In this document: positions 55,073-64,000 of the stretch, in pieces
Position numbering within the stretch: the stretch's first letter is position 1
Layout of the letters: each line of letters opens with the position of its first letter
From: Azolla caroliniana
Taxonomy: Eukaryota > Polypodiophyta
Direction of reading: 5' to 3'
Length of the DNA stretch: 64,000 bases
Assembly: GCA_043228905.1 (NCBI GenBank)
Contig: JBHGNT010000007.1
Span: 2,356,001-2,420,000 of the forward strand
The notes under the pieces: model-generated
Database searches by the model: none
Seen by the model: only the letters and a program-made list of their open reading frames with translations
Told to the model about the DNA's origin: nothing
Translations under genes and position numbers: made by a program

Positions 55073-57597
55073 TTAAGATGTTGATTGGTTTTCCTTAGAT
55101 GGAAATTGTGTGAAAATTTGCAAAAAGTCTTTCCAATGACCACTGGAAGAGCCCCCTTGTCCAATTGCTTTGTGGGCACTTTTCTTCCATTTTTGAATAT
55201 TCCCTGTCACCAATAGCTCTGATGGTTCCATAAGCATTTTCACCTTTTTACATACCTCCTCTTTCGTAGCAAATCCTAACTCATTTGTCTCAATCTCGAA
55301 CCCAATCCCCCATCGATCCACACATTGACGACAATTGAGCATTTGGTCTCCATAATAAGGCCACCCGAGTATAGGAACACCAGCACTGATGCTTTCAAGG
55401 GTGGAATTCCAGCCACAATGAGTTAAAAACCCTCCAATAGCTCTATGAGTAAGAACTTGTTTTTGTGGAGCCCAAGGAACAAAACATGAACGACCATTCA
55501 TTCTTTCAAGATAACCATCGGGGAAAGCAATTGGCTTTTTCTCGGTCATAAGGTTGGGCCTAAGGACCCAAAGGACGGGTTTTAAGCTCATTTCTAACCC
55601 TAATGCAATCTCTATGATTTGCTCGCATGTGAGAATTGTGAGGCTTCCAAAGGAAACATACAACACTGACTTGTCTATTTGCTCATCTAACCACTGCAAG
55701 CAACTATTGTCCTCTTCCCATAACAAAGCTATTGCCCTTTTCTTGGTTTCGTGTTCATAATGTCTACCAACATCATCAAAGTACCATTGAGGCAAAATAG
55801 GCCCTATGGAAAACAATTTTTTCTTCAAATCTTCCTCGACACTTGATAGAGAGACTTCCTCCAACTCTTGAAATGTGTTTATTATAATGTATGGGGTGTC
55901 TTTCAGTGTATCAAAGCATCCAATTAGATATTGGAACATGGGATTATTTGGGTCAGCAGATTGAAGTGAAGTAGTGATCTCATTCCACTTGAGGGTTGTC
56001 ACACCTGGGATATAGTCGACCACATCTCCTGCAAGGTAACACATGAATACATTATAAACACAACCCAAATCGAGCCCCCAGATCGATTATAACAAGAATA
56101 TCTACATTATGCTCTCTTAGAAACTTAAATATAAACTCACATGAACGACATAGAAGTAAGCATGGCTTTATGGATGGATTTAATTAAGATTGACATAGGC
56201 ACATTAGTTCATGAATGATGGTCGGGTTATCAAGAGCTGCCAAGAGTTTGGATAGCTATGATATGGACACAAATCTAGATTTTGCCTTGTGGAATAATTA
56301 GATGAGAAATGTTTTGATTCAAAGAAGGTAATTTAGGCCATTGAGTGGTGAAGCCAAGACACCTAAAGGCACGACCAATTATGATTGGGAAGAGCTTGAT
56401 CTCTTGGCAAGGTCCACCATAAGGTTGCACCTAACAGCCAATGTATACTCCATAATCTTGAACTGTGACTAGGCTGAAAAACTATGGACTACATTATGTA
56501 GTACCTATGAGAAGGAGATTGCATCAAATAAAATCTATCTAACAAGAAAACTCCATGATCTTTGGATGAAGGACTTCGATAGTGTCACCTCTAATTTGAA
56601 TGACTTTGATGCATTATGGTTCCAACTACAAGCTCAAAATATGACTATGAACGATGAGCTAAAATGTGTTTTCCTTTTAATATGCAAAAATGATTGTTAT
56701 GCCTTTGAAACGTAAGGAAAAGGATAATGCTAAATCAAAAGATGATGGGCATGCAAGACAATCTAGTGGTCCCTCATCCTCAACGGAAATAGAAGAAATA
56801 AATGCAATGTGTGACAAGATAAACATTTTGGTCTTAGATGCTATCACCAGAATGTGGTTTTTTCTCTCGCCCATACATGGTTATTGGTCTCTGGTGCATC
56901 ATTTCATTTCATGTGACTCCACATAGAGAAATCAAATCACTTGGCAAAGTGAGACTTTGATACTCACATTGGTGTGATGTGATTGGTATTGGAGATATCT
57001 CATCTAGTGATGGTTCTCATCTTACCATGAAAAATGTATGCTATGTTCCCCAACTAATACGTAACCTAATGTTCGTTATTCAAGTTGTTAGGCATTTGTA
57101 CCTGGAGATGGCAGGGGGTTGCGGCGGAATATAGACATATAGCTAGCAAGGGACCCGGCGGATTGAGGAAAGAAGACGATCCGCGGGAGGTTGAAAGCGC
57201 GGGCGAGGGCGTGTGTGAAAGGGACATAGAAGTCGGAGAGGATGCAAGTGAGGGGCGGGTCGGACTGGAGCAAATCCGTGACGATCTTGACGAAAGGCTC
57301 TTGGGCTGCGAGGTCTCGGAGAGAGAGGCACATGTGCGTGACGACAGAGTACCTCCCCATGTCATGAGAGGATGGGAAGAGATTGGGCGGGATCTCGATG
57401 AGGTGGATGTCGGCTCCGACCCCGAGATGCGGAGAGTGGAGGAGGGGCTCCAATTGGCGTATGGCGGCGTGGTTGTCCGGGTGGTTAGCCACGGTGATTC
57501 GGAAGCCGCCCATGGTGGCGAGGCTTATGCAAAGCTCCATGAGTGGCCCTATGTGGCCTTGGGCCGGGAAGGCCACTACCAAGGCATGAGGCTTCTT

Positions 57598-57600
<3 letters not shown>
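55073..57600 (-). CDS. UDP-glycosyltransferase UGT-C (GT1 family), 484 aa, one intron
   Basis: Sugar transfer from a UDP-sugar to a small acceptor, as for the other three. Exons (minus): 57600-57102 and 56028-55073. The donor GTACAA and acceptor CCTTGCAG give a phase-1 intron of 1,073 bp and an open 484-aa protein. The ATG directly follows a (GA)n tract. FPAQGHIGP has His16, LSDFYVP has Asp123, and WEEDNSCLQWLDEQ precedes the FGSL loop. The PSPG box begins at Trp352 with the canonical HCGWNS, GWPYYGDQ and the final Gln. Exon 1 is visibly GC-rich and exon 2 AT-rich. A Copia fragment lies in the intron and reaches to within about 20 bp of the donor, the most likely place for a splicing defect. 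Confidence 0.88.
56215..57085 (+). pseudogene. Copia gag-protease fragment inside the UGT-C intron
   Basis: Plus-strand reading, antisense to UGT-C: ALWNN, ELDLLARSTIRLHLTANV, KLWTTLCSTYEKEIASNKIY, LTRKLHDLWMKDFDSVTSNL, NDFDALWFQLQAQN (gag UBN2-type domain). After a gap comes a SGASFHF-type protease region and VIGIGDISSSDGSHLTMKNV with CYVPQLIRNL (pre-integrase region). The zinc knuckle is lost and there are several stops. It ends abruptly near 57085, close to the UGT-C exon 1 splice donor. Confidence 0.75.
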
Positions 57601-57601
<1 letters not shown>

Positions 57602-57644
<43 letters not shown>

Positions 57645-57826
57645 CCCAACCTCCCTTCCCCCCCCCCCCCCATTCAAGAAAAAAAAACCCTTCTTACCCT
57701 TTTTCTTTACGTGGCATGATGAGAGCCACACGTTTTCCCCCCTTTTTACCCTTTTTCTTTACGTGGCCAAAAGCGCTTGCCTTATGTGCGTTGACACGTG
57801 GCTCAGGGGATGTCGCTGACGTGTCA
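57602..57826 (-). promoter_or_regulatory. UGT-C promoter: (GA)n leader and cluster of ACGT-core boxes
   Basis: (CT)n on the plus strand (57602-57640) abuts the ATG. Upstream lie TACGTGGC (57708-57715), TACGTGGC (57760-57767), GACACGTGGC (57793-57802) and TGACGTGTCA (57817-57826). These are G-box/ABRE-type ACGT cores recognised by bZIP factors, all within about 230 bp of the start. The first two lie in a short direct repeat (ACCCTTTTTCTTTACGTGGC). Stress or abscisic-acid control is inferred only. Confidence 0.5.
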
Positions 57827-57829
57827 TTA

Positions 57830-58560
57830 GCTAGTTGGAAAGAGACAACACACACACAAAAAGATCCCTTCTTAATTCACATCGAATATTAAAGAGAGGG
57901 CAAGATATCCTTCGATTTAGTGAGGTTTTCAATAATTCCGAAAGTACCCTCACTTCTTTGTTACCTTCTAAACCATGTGTATTTTGGTCATGTTTTTTAA
58001 TATAAAAAGCGCCCAAATAAATATATCATAACATCAACATCACATATAAGCACTTGTTTGCTCTCACGTCTCTATAATTTGGTCAGTGACACTCATGTCA
58101 ATTATGTGCCAATGTCATTGTCATTGTGTGTGCCTGCGTGCCTGCGTGCGGCGCGCTCTTATTTATCCATGAGCCTTGAAAGTCTTGCATTAAGCTTTAC
58201 TCTCACCTAATAGGGCTACATGTACATACTACATATCAAGATACATATAGACATCTAATCCCCTATATACATTTGATGCGAAGGATCTTTAAAGTATATA
58301 ACATCAGGAACCATGCCAAGCTCTTAAAAAAATATGCTTTTTGAAACCAAGTTTAACATGGTACCATCATTCAAGTAAGGATATCCCCCAATTCACAACT
58401 TCTTGCATAAAATATGTAATGAAGATTTGGTTTGTAGTCAAGACTATTCTATGATTAATTTAAAACAATAACATTAATATGAGCATAAGGATACATATGT
58501 AGGAAAAAAACATACATGGTGCGCCATGTTGACAAATGTATTACATTAATGGGTTTATAA
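57830..58560. other. Intergenic, no gene recognised
   Basis: AT-rich sequence between the UGT-C promoter and gene X, with a short TGCCTGCGTGCCTGCGTGCG repeat near 58132. Confidence 0.5.
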
Positions 58561-58633
58561 GGTATAAGTTAAAAAATGAACCTTAATTGCAAAGTAAAGC
58601 AATTCCCATTTGATTTACTAACAATTAAGGAGA

Positions 58634-59434
58634 CTATGGCCAAGAGTGGGCCATGAAGAACAATGAAATGTTGCGAGCATATTTGTGCAAGGTCTTTTGA
58701 ATGGTACTCCACGACAATGTTTTAGGTGAAGATAAGAATCGACGACTTGGAATGTTGTGATTCTGTTGATGAACATGTCGGGAAGGTGATTGTCGTGAAG
58801 TACGAGTGGAAGTGGTGTCTAATTCATGGTGTGAGTTGTAAGAGTTTAATTGGGGTCTAGAAGGAGAATCATCTAGCATAGCATTAGACGTTTGCCTATC
58901 TCTAGAATTACCTCTCATATGGCTTGTATTCGTTTCATTATATCTTGAACCATGTAATGCATTGGAATGTGACCGAATATTATGAGACCTACTATTGGAT
59001 GTACCAATATGTTTCGAACCACCTATGCCACTAGATTGTGGCACATTGCGATGAGATCTATCAAATGATGTGTGAGGATGTAAGTGTGATTGGTTCCTTC
59101 TTCTTTCCCAAATGCCTTCATATGGGTTAATATCATGGCCATTCATGGAAAATAGGTCATATGTTTCAACATTGTGGTTATTAGAGTGGTGTGTTTGATC
59201 AGATTGCTCATACGAATAATCCTCATCAACATCGTAGTCATTGACGGAATTTCCAATGAGACGATGTCGTTGAGCACTTGTGAAAAAAGAGGGAATTGCT
59301 TGGAACAAGAATTGTATGGAGGCCCCCAATATGAGGGCGGCTGTGGGTAGTAACTTGGTGAAGATGAGTTCCAAGGTTGACACCCCAAAATCTATGGCTT
59401 CCAACACAAAGTATGTCACATTTGAAGCCGACAT
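58634..59434 (-). CDS. Gene X: hypothetical two-helix membrane protein with Ser/His/Asn-rich tail (266 aa)
   Basis: The first ATG of the frame is at 59434 (upstream in-frame codons start with TTG); the stop is at 58634. The N-terminus (MSASNVTYFVLEAIDFGVST) leads through two hydrophobic segments, about residues 7-25 and 29-47 (LPTAALILGASIQFLFQAI). An acidic stretch (NDYDVDEDY) and a long hydrophilic tail rich in Ser, His, Asn, Arg and Thr follow, ending NISLFFMAHSWP. Membrane anchoring with a disordered tail is the only prediction I can make; I do not recognise the family. Truncated copies of its last third occur at 40.4, 41.1 and 53.9 kb, and UGTs B, C and D each have one on the 3' side. 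It lies between UGT-C and UGT-D on the same strand. Confidence 0.5.
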   Translation of the reverse strand: MSASNVTYFVLEAIDFGVSTLELIFTKLLPTAALILGASIQFLFQAIPSFFTSAQRHRLIGNSVNDYDVDEDYSYEQSDQTHHSNNHNVETYDLFSMNGHDINPYEGIWERRRNQSHLHPHTSFDRSHRNVPQSSGIGGSKHIGTSNSRSHNIRSHSNALHGSRYNETNTSHMRGNSRDRQTSNAMLDDSPSRPQLNSYNSHHELDTTSTRTSRQSPSRHVHQQNHNIPSRRFLSSPKTLSWSTIQKTLHKYARNISLFFMAHSWP

Positions 59435-59449
59435 CGGCAATGCTTACAC

Positions 59450-60795
59450 ATTTAATTATCTAAAGAGTGATCTTTTTATACCCTTAAAATTAATGAATAT
59501 ACCATGGGAATCAAAATCTTCTACCCATCCAAGCTTCCCATTTGTATATACTTTTGCGAATTATAATAGTTACTCGGTTTATTCACTATAACATCATTCA
59601 TAATGTAGGAATATGCTCGTTAGACCTTGCATACATTTTGCTTTAGCATTGTTTTCCATGGTAGGGATTATCCTTTTTTAGAAATAGGCTCTTGGGTTGG
59701 TTCCACACTTTCTAATGTTTTTGAGAACAATGTTGCCTAATGGCATGAGTTGATCTTAGACCGCGCATAATCGAAGATTGGATACCCTAGTTTGATGTTG
59801 TTGTGATAACTATATGGCATAAGTTACAAACTTGTGGTGGAACAATGCTTTTGTGGAAAAGGTAAAAATGATCACCACCCCCAATTCGAAATAATAAGCA
59901 TACCTAGACAACAATATTGTATTAATAATAGTACATTTTGCTTAAGTTAATACAATGATCATTTATTTGGTTTCAAATAACTACATCCATGTTTCAAAAT
60001 TTAACTCAAATTTTACATCTTATCTATTGATTCTTTTTACATTGAAAGCATTTCCTTTGGTAACTAATGGATTCAATTGATACTTGCATGATCGACAAGC
60101 ACAAAATCAATTGAATAAAATGGGCATCTATTACGGGATTGCTTGAACAAGGAGGCTAAACTATTCAGAAACCTATTAATAGAGCACAAACATAGTTATA
60201 TCCACAAGAATATAGAGAACATAATCATATCCACAAGACTATAGAGCACATTGAGAACCTATTTAGACCACCGTATGATTAGAACACAATTACATCACGA
60301 AGTATTGAATAAGCACTGAAAAGACTTTAGAACTAGTTGGCATCTCTATAAAAATAAAATGTAAGCATGAATACAAAAACACAAGAATCTAAATTGTTTT
60401 TTTAAAACTTGATTCTCGATAGAATTTGTAAATGATTGCTTTGAATCTGATTAGAACCGACCATCTCAAAAATAATTCCCTCCTCTACTCCCTTAAGAAA
60501 AAATAGACTTTATTCTTTATGCAAGTAACTAGGGTTTTGTGAAACTCATTCATATTGAATAAAAACAACGATTTGCACACACTAAATATTTCAGCAAAGA
60601 TCTAGGGTATGGCAAACATTTCAATTAGTTGACGAAAAGAACATTTTCCATTAGCCTTAACTCGTCTACAACGCTTTGACATTATAATTTGCCTTTGTAG
60701 ATGAAGAAGGCACAAGGTTCTAGTGATAAAAATACACATCATGAACATTTTATGAGTGCCTCCATAGTACCTCCCTACATGGAACAACAACCAAG
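59450..60795. other. Intergenic; right part is the UGT-D 3' flank
   Basis: No gene recognised. From about 60180 to 60620 the sequence matches 54200-54965 downstream of UGT-C (ACCTATT, GAACACAATTACATCACGAA, CAAAGATCTAGGGTATGGCA), marking the duplicated UGT 3' flank. Confidence 0.55.
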
Positions 60796-62567
60796 TTATG
60801 GAGGCAATTGGTTTTCCTTAGATGCAAATTGTGAGAAAGTTTGCAAAAATTCTTTCCAATGACTATGTGAAGAACCTCCTTGTCCAATTGCTTGGTGCGC
60901 ACTGTTCTTCCATTTGTGACTATTCTCTCTCACGAGTATCTCCGACGGTTGCATAAGCATTTTCACCTTTTTACATACCTCTTCTTTTGTAACAAATCCT
61001 AACTCATTGGTCTCAATCTCGAGCCCTATCCCCCATCGATCGACACATTGTCGACAATTGAGCATTTGGTCTGCAAAATAAGGCCACCCAAGTATAGGAA
61101 CACCAGCACTAATGCTTTCAAGAGTGGAATTCCACCCACAATGTGTGAAAAACCCTCCAATCGATCTATGAATAAGGACTTGTTTTTGTGGAGCCCAAGA
61201 AACAAAACACGAACGACCATGCATTCTTTCGAGATAACCATTTGGGAAAGCAACTGGCATTTCCTCGATCATTAGGTTGGGCCGAATAACCCAAAGAATG
61301 GGCTTCAGGCTCATTTCTAACCCTAATGCAATCTCAACGAATTGCTTGCATGTGAGAATTGTGATGCTTCCAAAGGAAACATACAATACTGACTTGTCTA
61401 TTTGTTCATCTAACCATTGCAAGCAACTGTAGTCCTCTTGCCATAATGAAGCTGCCATTCTTTTATTCGTTTCGTGTACATTATGTTTCCCGACATTATC
61501 AAAGTACCACGGAGGCAATATAGGCCCTATAGAGAACAATTTCTTCTTCAAGCCTTCCTCCAGGCTCGATAGAGACACATTCTCCAGCTCTTGAAATGTG
61601 TTCATTAGAATGTAAGGGGTGTCTTCTAGGGTGTGAAAGCATTCAAATAAGTATTGGAACTTGGGATCATTTGGGTCACCAGATTGAAGAGTAGCTGTGA
61701 TCTCATTCCACTTAAGTGTTGTCACTCCGGGGATATAATCGATCACATCTCCTGCAAAATAAGATATGCATATCCGGTCAGTAAACAACACCAAACCCAA
61801 ATCGGGCCGATGGATCGATTACTACACAAGGATATCTATCAACATTGTTGTTCTCTACGAGACCAAGACGAAGTCGTACGGCCGGACAATCAGGTTCACC
61901 CCTTTGGGGGGATGGAAGAAGCGTAAAATACCGATAAGAAAACTAAATAACACCCCCCCACAAAACGGAGGATTTGTTATTAGGCGGTGTATATGTGTAT
62001 ACCTGGAGACGGCCGGGGGTCGCGCCGCATAATAGACATGTAGGAAGCGAGGGTTCCGGCCGATTGCGGACAGAAGACGATGCGGGGGAGGCCGAAGGAG
62101 CGGGCGAGGGCGAGTGTGAAAGGCGCATAGAAGTCGGAGAGGATGCAAGTGAGGGGCGGGTCGGATCGGAGGAGAGATCTAACGATCTCGACCAAAGGCC
62201 CTTGCATCCCGATGTCTCGGAGGTCTTGGCAAGTTTGGGCCAGGAGGAGGTGCCTTTGGCTGGGTGTTTGGTCGGCCCGGCCGGGCACCGCATTACTAGG
62301 CTGATGTGTCGGGGCGGACAAAGACGGATTGGGCGGGATCTCGATGAGGTGGATGCCAGCTCCTCCTCCTCCGGTCCCGGGATGATGCCGAGAGTGGAGG
62401 AGGAGGAGGAGGGGCTCCAAGTGGCGTATGGCGGCGTGGCTTTCGGGGTAGTTGGCGAAGGTTATTCGGAAGCCGCCCATTGTGGCTAGGCTTATGCAGA
62501 GGTCCATGAATGGCCCTATGTGCCCTTGGGCCGGGAAGGCCACCACCAAGGCATGAGGCTTCTTCAT
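60796..62567 (-). CDS. UDP-glycosyltransferase UGT-D (GT1 family), 506 aa, one intron
   Basis: Paralogue of UGT-C. Exons (minus): 62567-62003 and 61751-60796, with a GTATAC donor, a TTTTGCAG acceptor, a short 251-bp phase-1 intron, and an open frame of 506 aa. FPAQGHIGP has His16; LSDFYAP has Asp145. The PSPG box starts at Trp374 with HCGWNS, GWPYFADQ and the final Gln, the form usual for UDP-glucose users. Exon 1 carries about 22 extra residues relative to UGT-C, in a Leu/His/Gly-rich stretch (EPLLLLLHSRHHPGTGGGG) and a Gln/Pro-rich loop. Exon 1 is very GC-rich, exon 2 AT-rich. The ATG directly follows (GA)n. A Copia LTR begins about 160 bp upstream in divergent orientation. Confidence 0.92.
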
Positions 62568-62729
62568 CCTCTCTCTCTCTCTCTCTTGTCTTTTGTCCGC
62601 CCGCCCATTTCCCTTGGCAAGGACATTGTGGAAAGCAGGGCTTTAACAACAACGACAAGGACGCCAGCTGTCGTGACATGATGAGAGCCACACTTTCTTT
62701 GCCAACTGCGTGTGCTAATTCACCACCCG

Positions 62730-63000
62730 TGTTGTAATAAACTAATTAGTTTAGAATAAGTAAATAAAATAATAATAAGAAGAAGAAGACGAAAAGTTAA
62801 ATGATATGAACAGGTGCACCCCAAAAATCTATAACAACCACATTTCCTCTCTGTGTGGTCGGTTGGTTGTGTGGTCGGTTGGTTGTAGAGACAGACAAAA
62901 GGAACTATCATTCAATCAAATTTCTTCCTACCTTTCTCTCTGTCTCCCTCTCCCTCTATTTCCATTCCATATTTCCTTATTTTCCACATGGTATTAGAGC
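62730..63000 (+). mobile_element. Copia 5' LTR and primer-binding site
   Basis: TGGTATTAGAGC at 62989-63000 is one base from the TGGTATCAGAGC site used by most plant Copia elements (initiator tRNA-Met). The preceding bases end in ...CCACA (62988). TGTTGTAATAA at 62730 is the likeliest LTR start, making it about 259 bp; the start is less sure than the end. It contains a 16-bp direct repeat (GTGTGGTCGGTTGGTT) near 62853. Confidence 0.65.
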
Positions 63001-63080
63001 GGTGAAGGAGTCCAACCCCACCAAGAATTGTGTCGTGGTGTTAATAACGAACGTGTGAATTAAAGAAACGTTTTTCGACC

Positions 63081-64000
63081 ATGTCAAAAGGTGGAGTGAT
63101 AGCAAATGTGGTTACAAATGCCGCCCAGGTATCGTCTCGCACTTATCACATTGAAAAATTAAATGATAAAAACTATAAACCATGCCGTATGACCATGGAA
63201 ATTATATTAGAACAACATGACTTGTTAAATATCGCCGAATGGAACCGACATGTGCCCCGACATTAATGTCCCCACAAATGTGCTTGACGTGCAAACATGG
63301 AAGCAACGTGATTTAAACGCTCGCTTAGAACTTCTCCTTCATATGGAGGACACACTTAAGCAAAGTGTGAGAACCTTGACTACCTCCAAACAAATATGGG
63401 ATAGATTAGAGGCTGATTACCTCCATACGAACGTTACGTCCCAAGTTGCAAATTTAAAAACTTTAATAAATATGAATATGAATGAAAATGATGATGTTGA
63501 TACATTTGTTAAAAATTGGAGACCGACTTGATGATGTGATCCTTTCAGGACTTAGTTTGCCAAGTTCCGTTCAATCCGCCCTCTTGTTAGCCGCCCTACC
63601 CCCATCATGGCAACCATTTATAAGTACAAAATCCACATCAGTCAACATTAGTGTCCCAACATTAGTGGCATCAATCTCACAAGAAAACATATTTCATAGG
63701 GCAATAAATCACACCGCACTTTATATCAAACATCCAAATTACAATAAAAAACCTTACAATAAACCTAGATCAACATACCAACCTAATAACTCCAAATTTT
63801 ATTCATGGACTTCTAAATTTAATGATTCAAGGAATCATAACAAATCTAGGTTCCTTAGATCCTTTTGTAAAAATTGTCAAAGGAGTGGACATGAAACAAA
63901 AGATTGTTATAGGAATCCTAACAATGGGAAAAGAACATATAAAGAAGACCAATCTTACAATGCATCACATGATGACTACGATCAAAATAATGACATATGT
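63081..64000 (+). pseudogene. Copia gag, frameshifted, cut by window end
   Basis: ATG at 63081 opens a frame (YHIEKLNDKNYKPCRMTMEI) that is lost near 63260. A second frame to 63531 gives TWKQRDLNARLELLLHMEDT and SKQIWDRLEADYLHTNVTSQ, a UBN2-type gag. A third frame continues with LPSSVQSALLLAALPPSWQP and, near 63870, a CKNCQRSGHETKDC zinc knuckle (C-x2-C-x4-H-x4-C). At least two frameshifts therefore break gag. Protease and later domains would lie beyond position 64000. Confidence 0.75.

Noticed and set aside
56690-56926. Independent small gene in the UGT-C intron
   Set aside because: It is part of the decayed Copia gag-protease fragment.
57085-57819. 244-codon plus-strand frame
   Set aside because: It is the antisense shadow of the GC-rich UGT-C exon 1; a similar shadow exists over UGT-D exon 1 at 61974-62489.
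58634-59440. Gene X start at 59440
   Set aside because: That codon is TTG; the first ATG in frame is at 59434.

Overview
This window looks like nuclear DNA of a land plant. The evidence is one-intron UDP-sugar glycosyltransferase genes with plant PSPG boxes, PLS-type PPR pseudogene sequence, plant L1 LINEs, Copia and Gypsy remnants, telo-box motifs and many long (GA/CT)n tracts. The mix of a plant L1 with a second, non-L1 LINE lineage and the low gene density suggest a large, repeat-rich genome, possibly a fern. That is inference from style, not a match. No rRNA, CRISPR or bacterial-style features were seen. Coordinates of spliced genes come from open frames plus GT/AG sites whose phases agree.

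Layout. 0-4 kb: LTR-retrotransposon debris, including an LTR carrying heat-shock-element motifs. 4-9.5 kb: AT-rich DNA with a 245-bp tandem duplication and a 38-bp minisatellite. 9.5-10.5 kb: a small predicted membrane-protein gene (minus strand) with a telo-box-rich leader. 10.5-18 kb: AT-rich, with two decayed LINE 3' fragments. 18.9-25.7 kb: a nearly full-length L1 LINE between inverted copies of a repeat that carries an unusual SINE. 25.9-28.3 kb: LINE, Gypsy and chimeric LINE/Copia fragments. 28-33 kb: UGT-A. 33-37.8 kb: a non-L1 LINE with an in-frame triplication of its C-terminal zinc-knuckle segment. 38-42.2 kb: tandem duplications and truncated copies of gene X. 42.3-50 kb: a duplicate of the UGT-A region (UGT-B) interrupted by a 3.4-kb retroposon that joins LINE ORF1 sequence to a PPR pseudogene. 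50-54 kb: SINE, LINE tail and an LTR-type insertion in another gene-X copy. 55-62.6 kb: UGT-C, intact gene X, UGT-D. 62.7-64 kb: 5' end of a Copia element running off the window.

The functional core is four minus-strand UGTs (A 485 aa, B 494 aa, C 484 aa, D 506 aa). All have a single phase-1 intron at the same place and a (GA)n tract just before the ATG. A/B and C/D are two recent pairs. B, C and D each have a gene-X copy or fragment on the 3' side, so a UGT + X module seems to have been duplicated, with only the X copy next to UGT-D intact. The UGTs are expected to glycosylate small acceptors in the cytosol; the acceptors cannot be read from sequence.

The duplicated blocks supply empty-site controls for several insertions. 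The most notable structures are the two-tRNA SINE with convergent tRNA-like parts, the LINE/PPR composite retroposon with 16-bp target-site duplications, the heat-shock-element LTRs, and the zinc-knuckle triplication.
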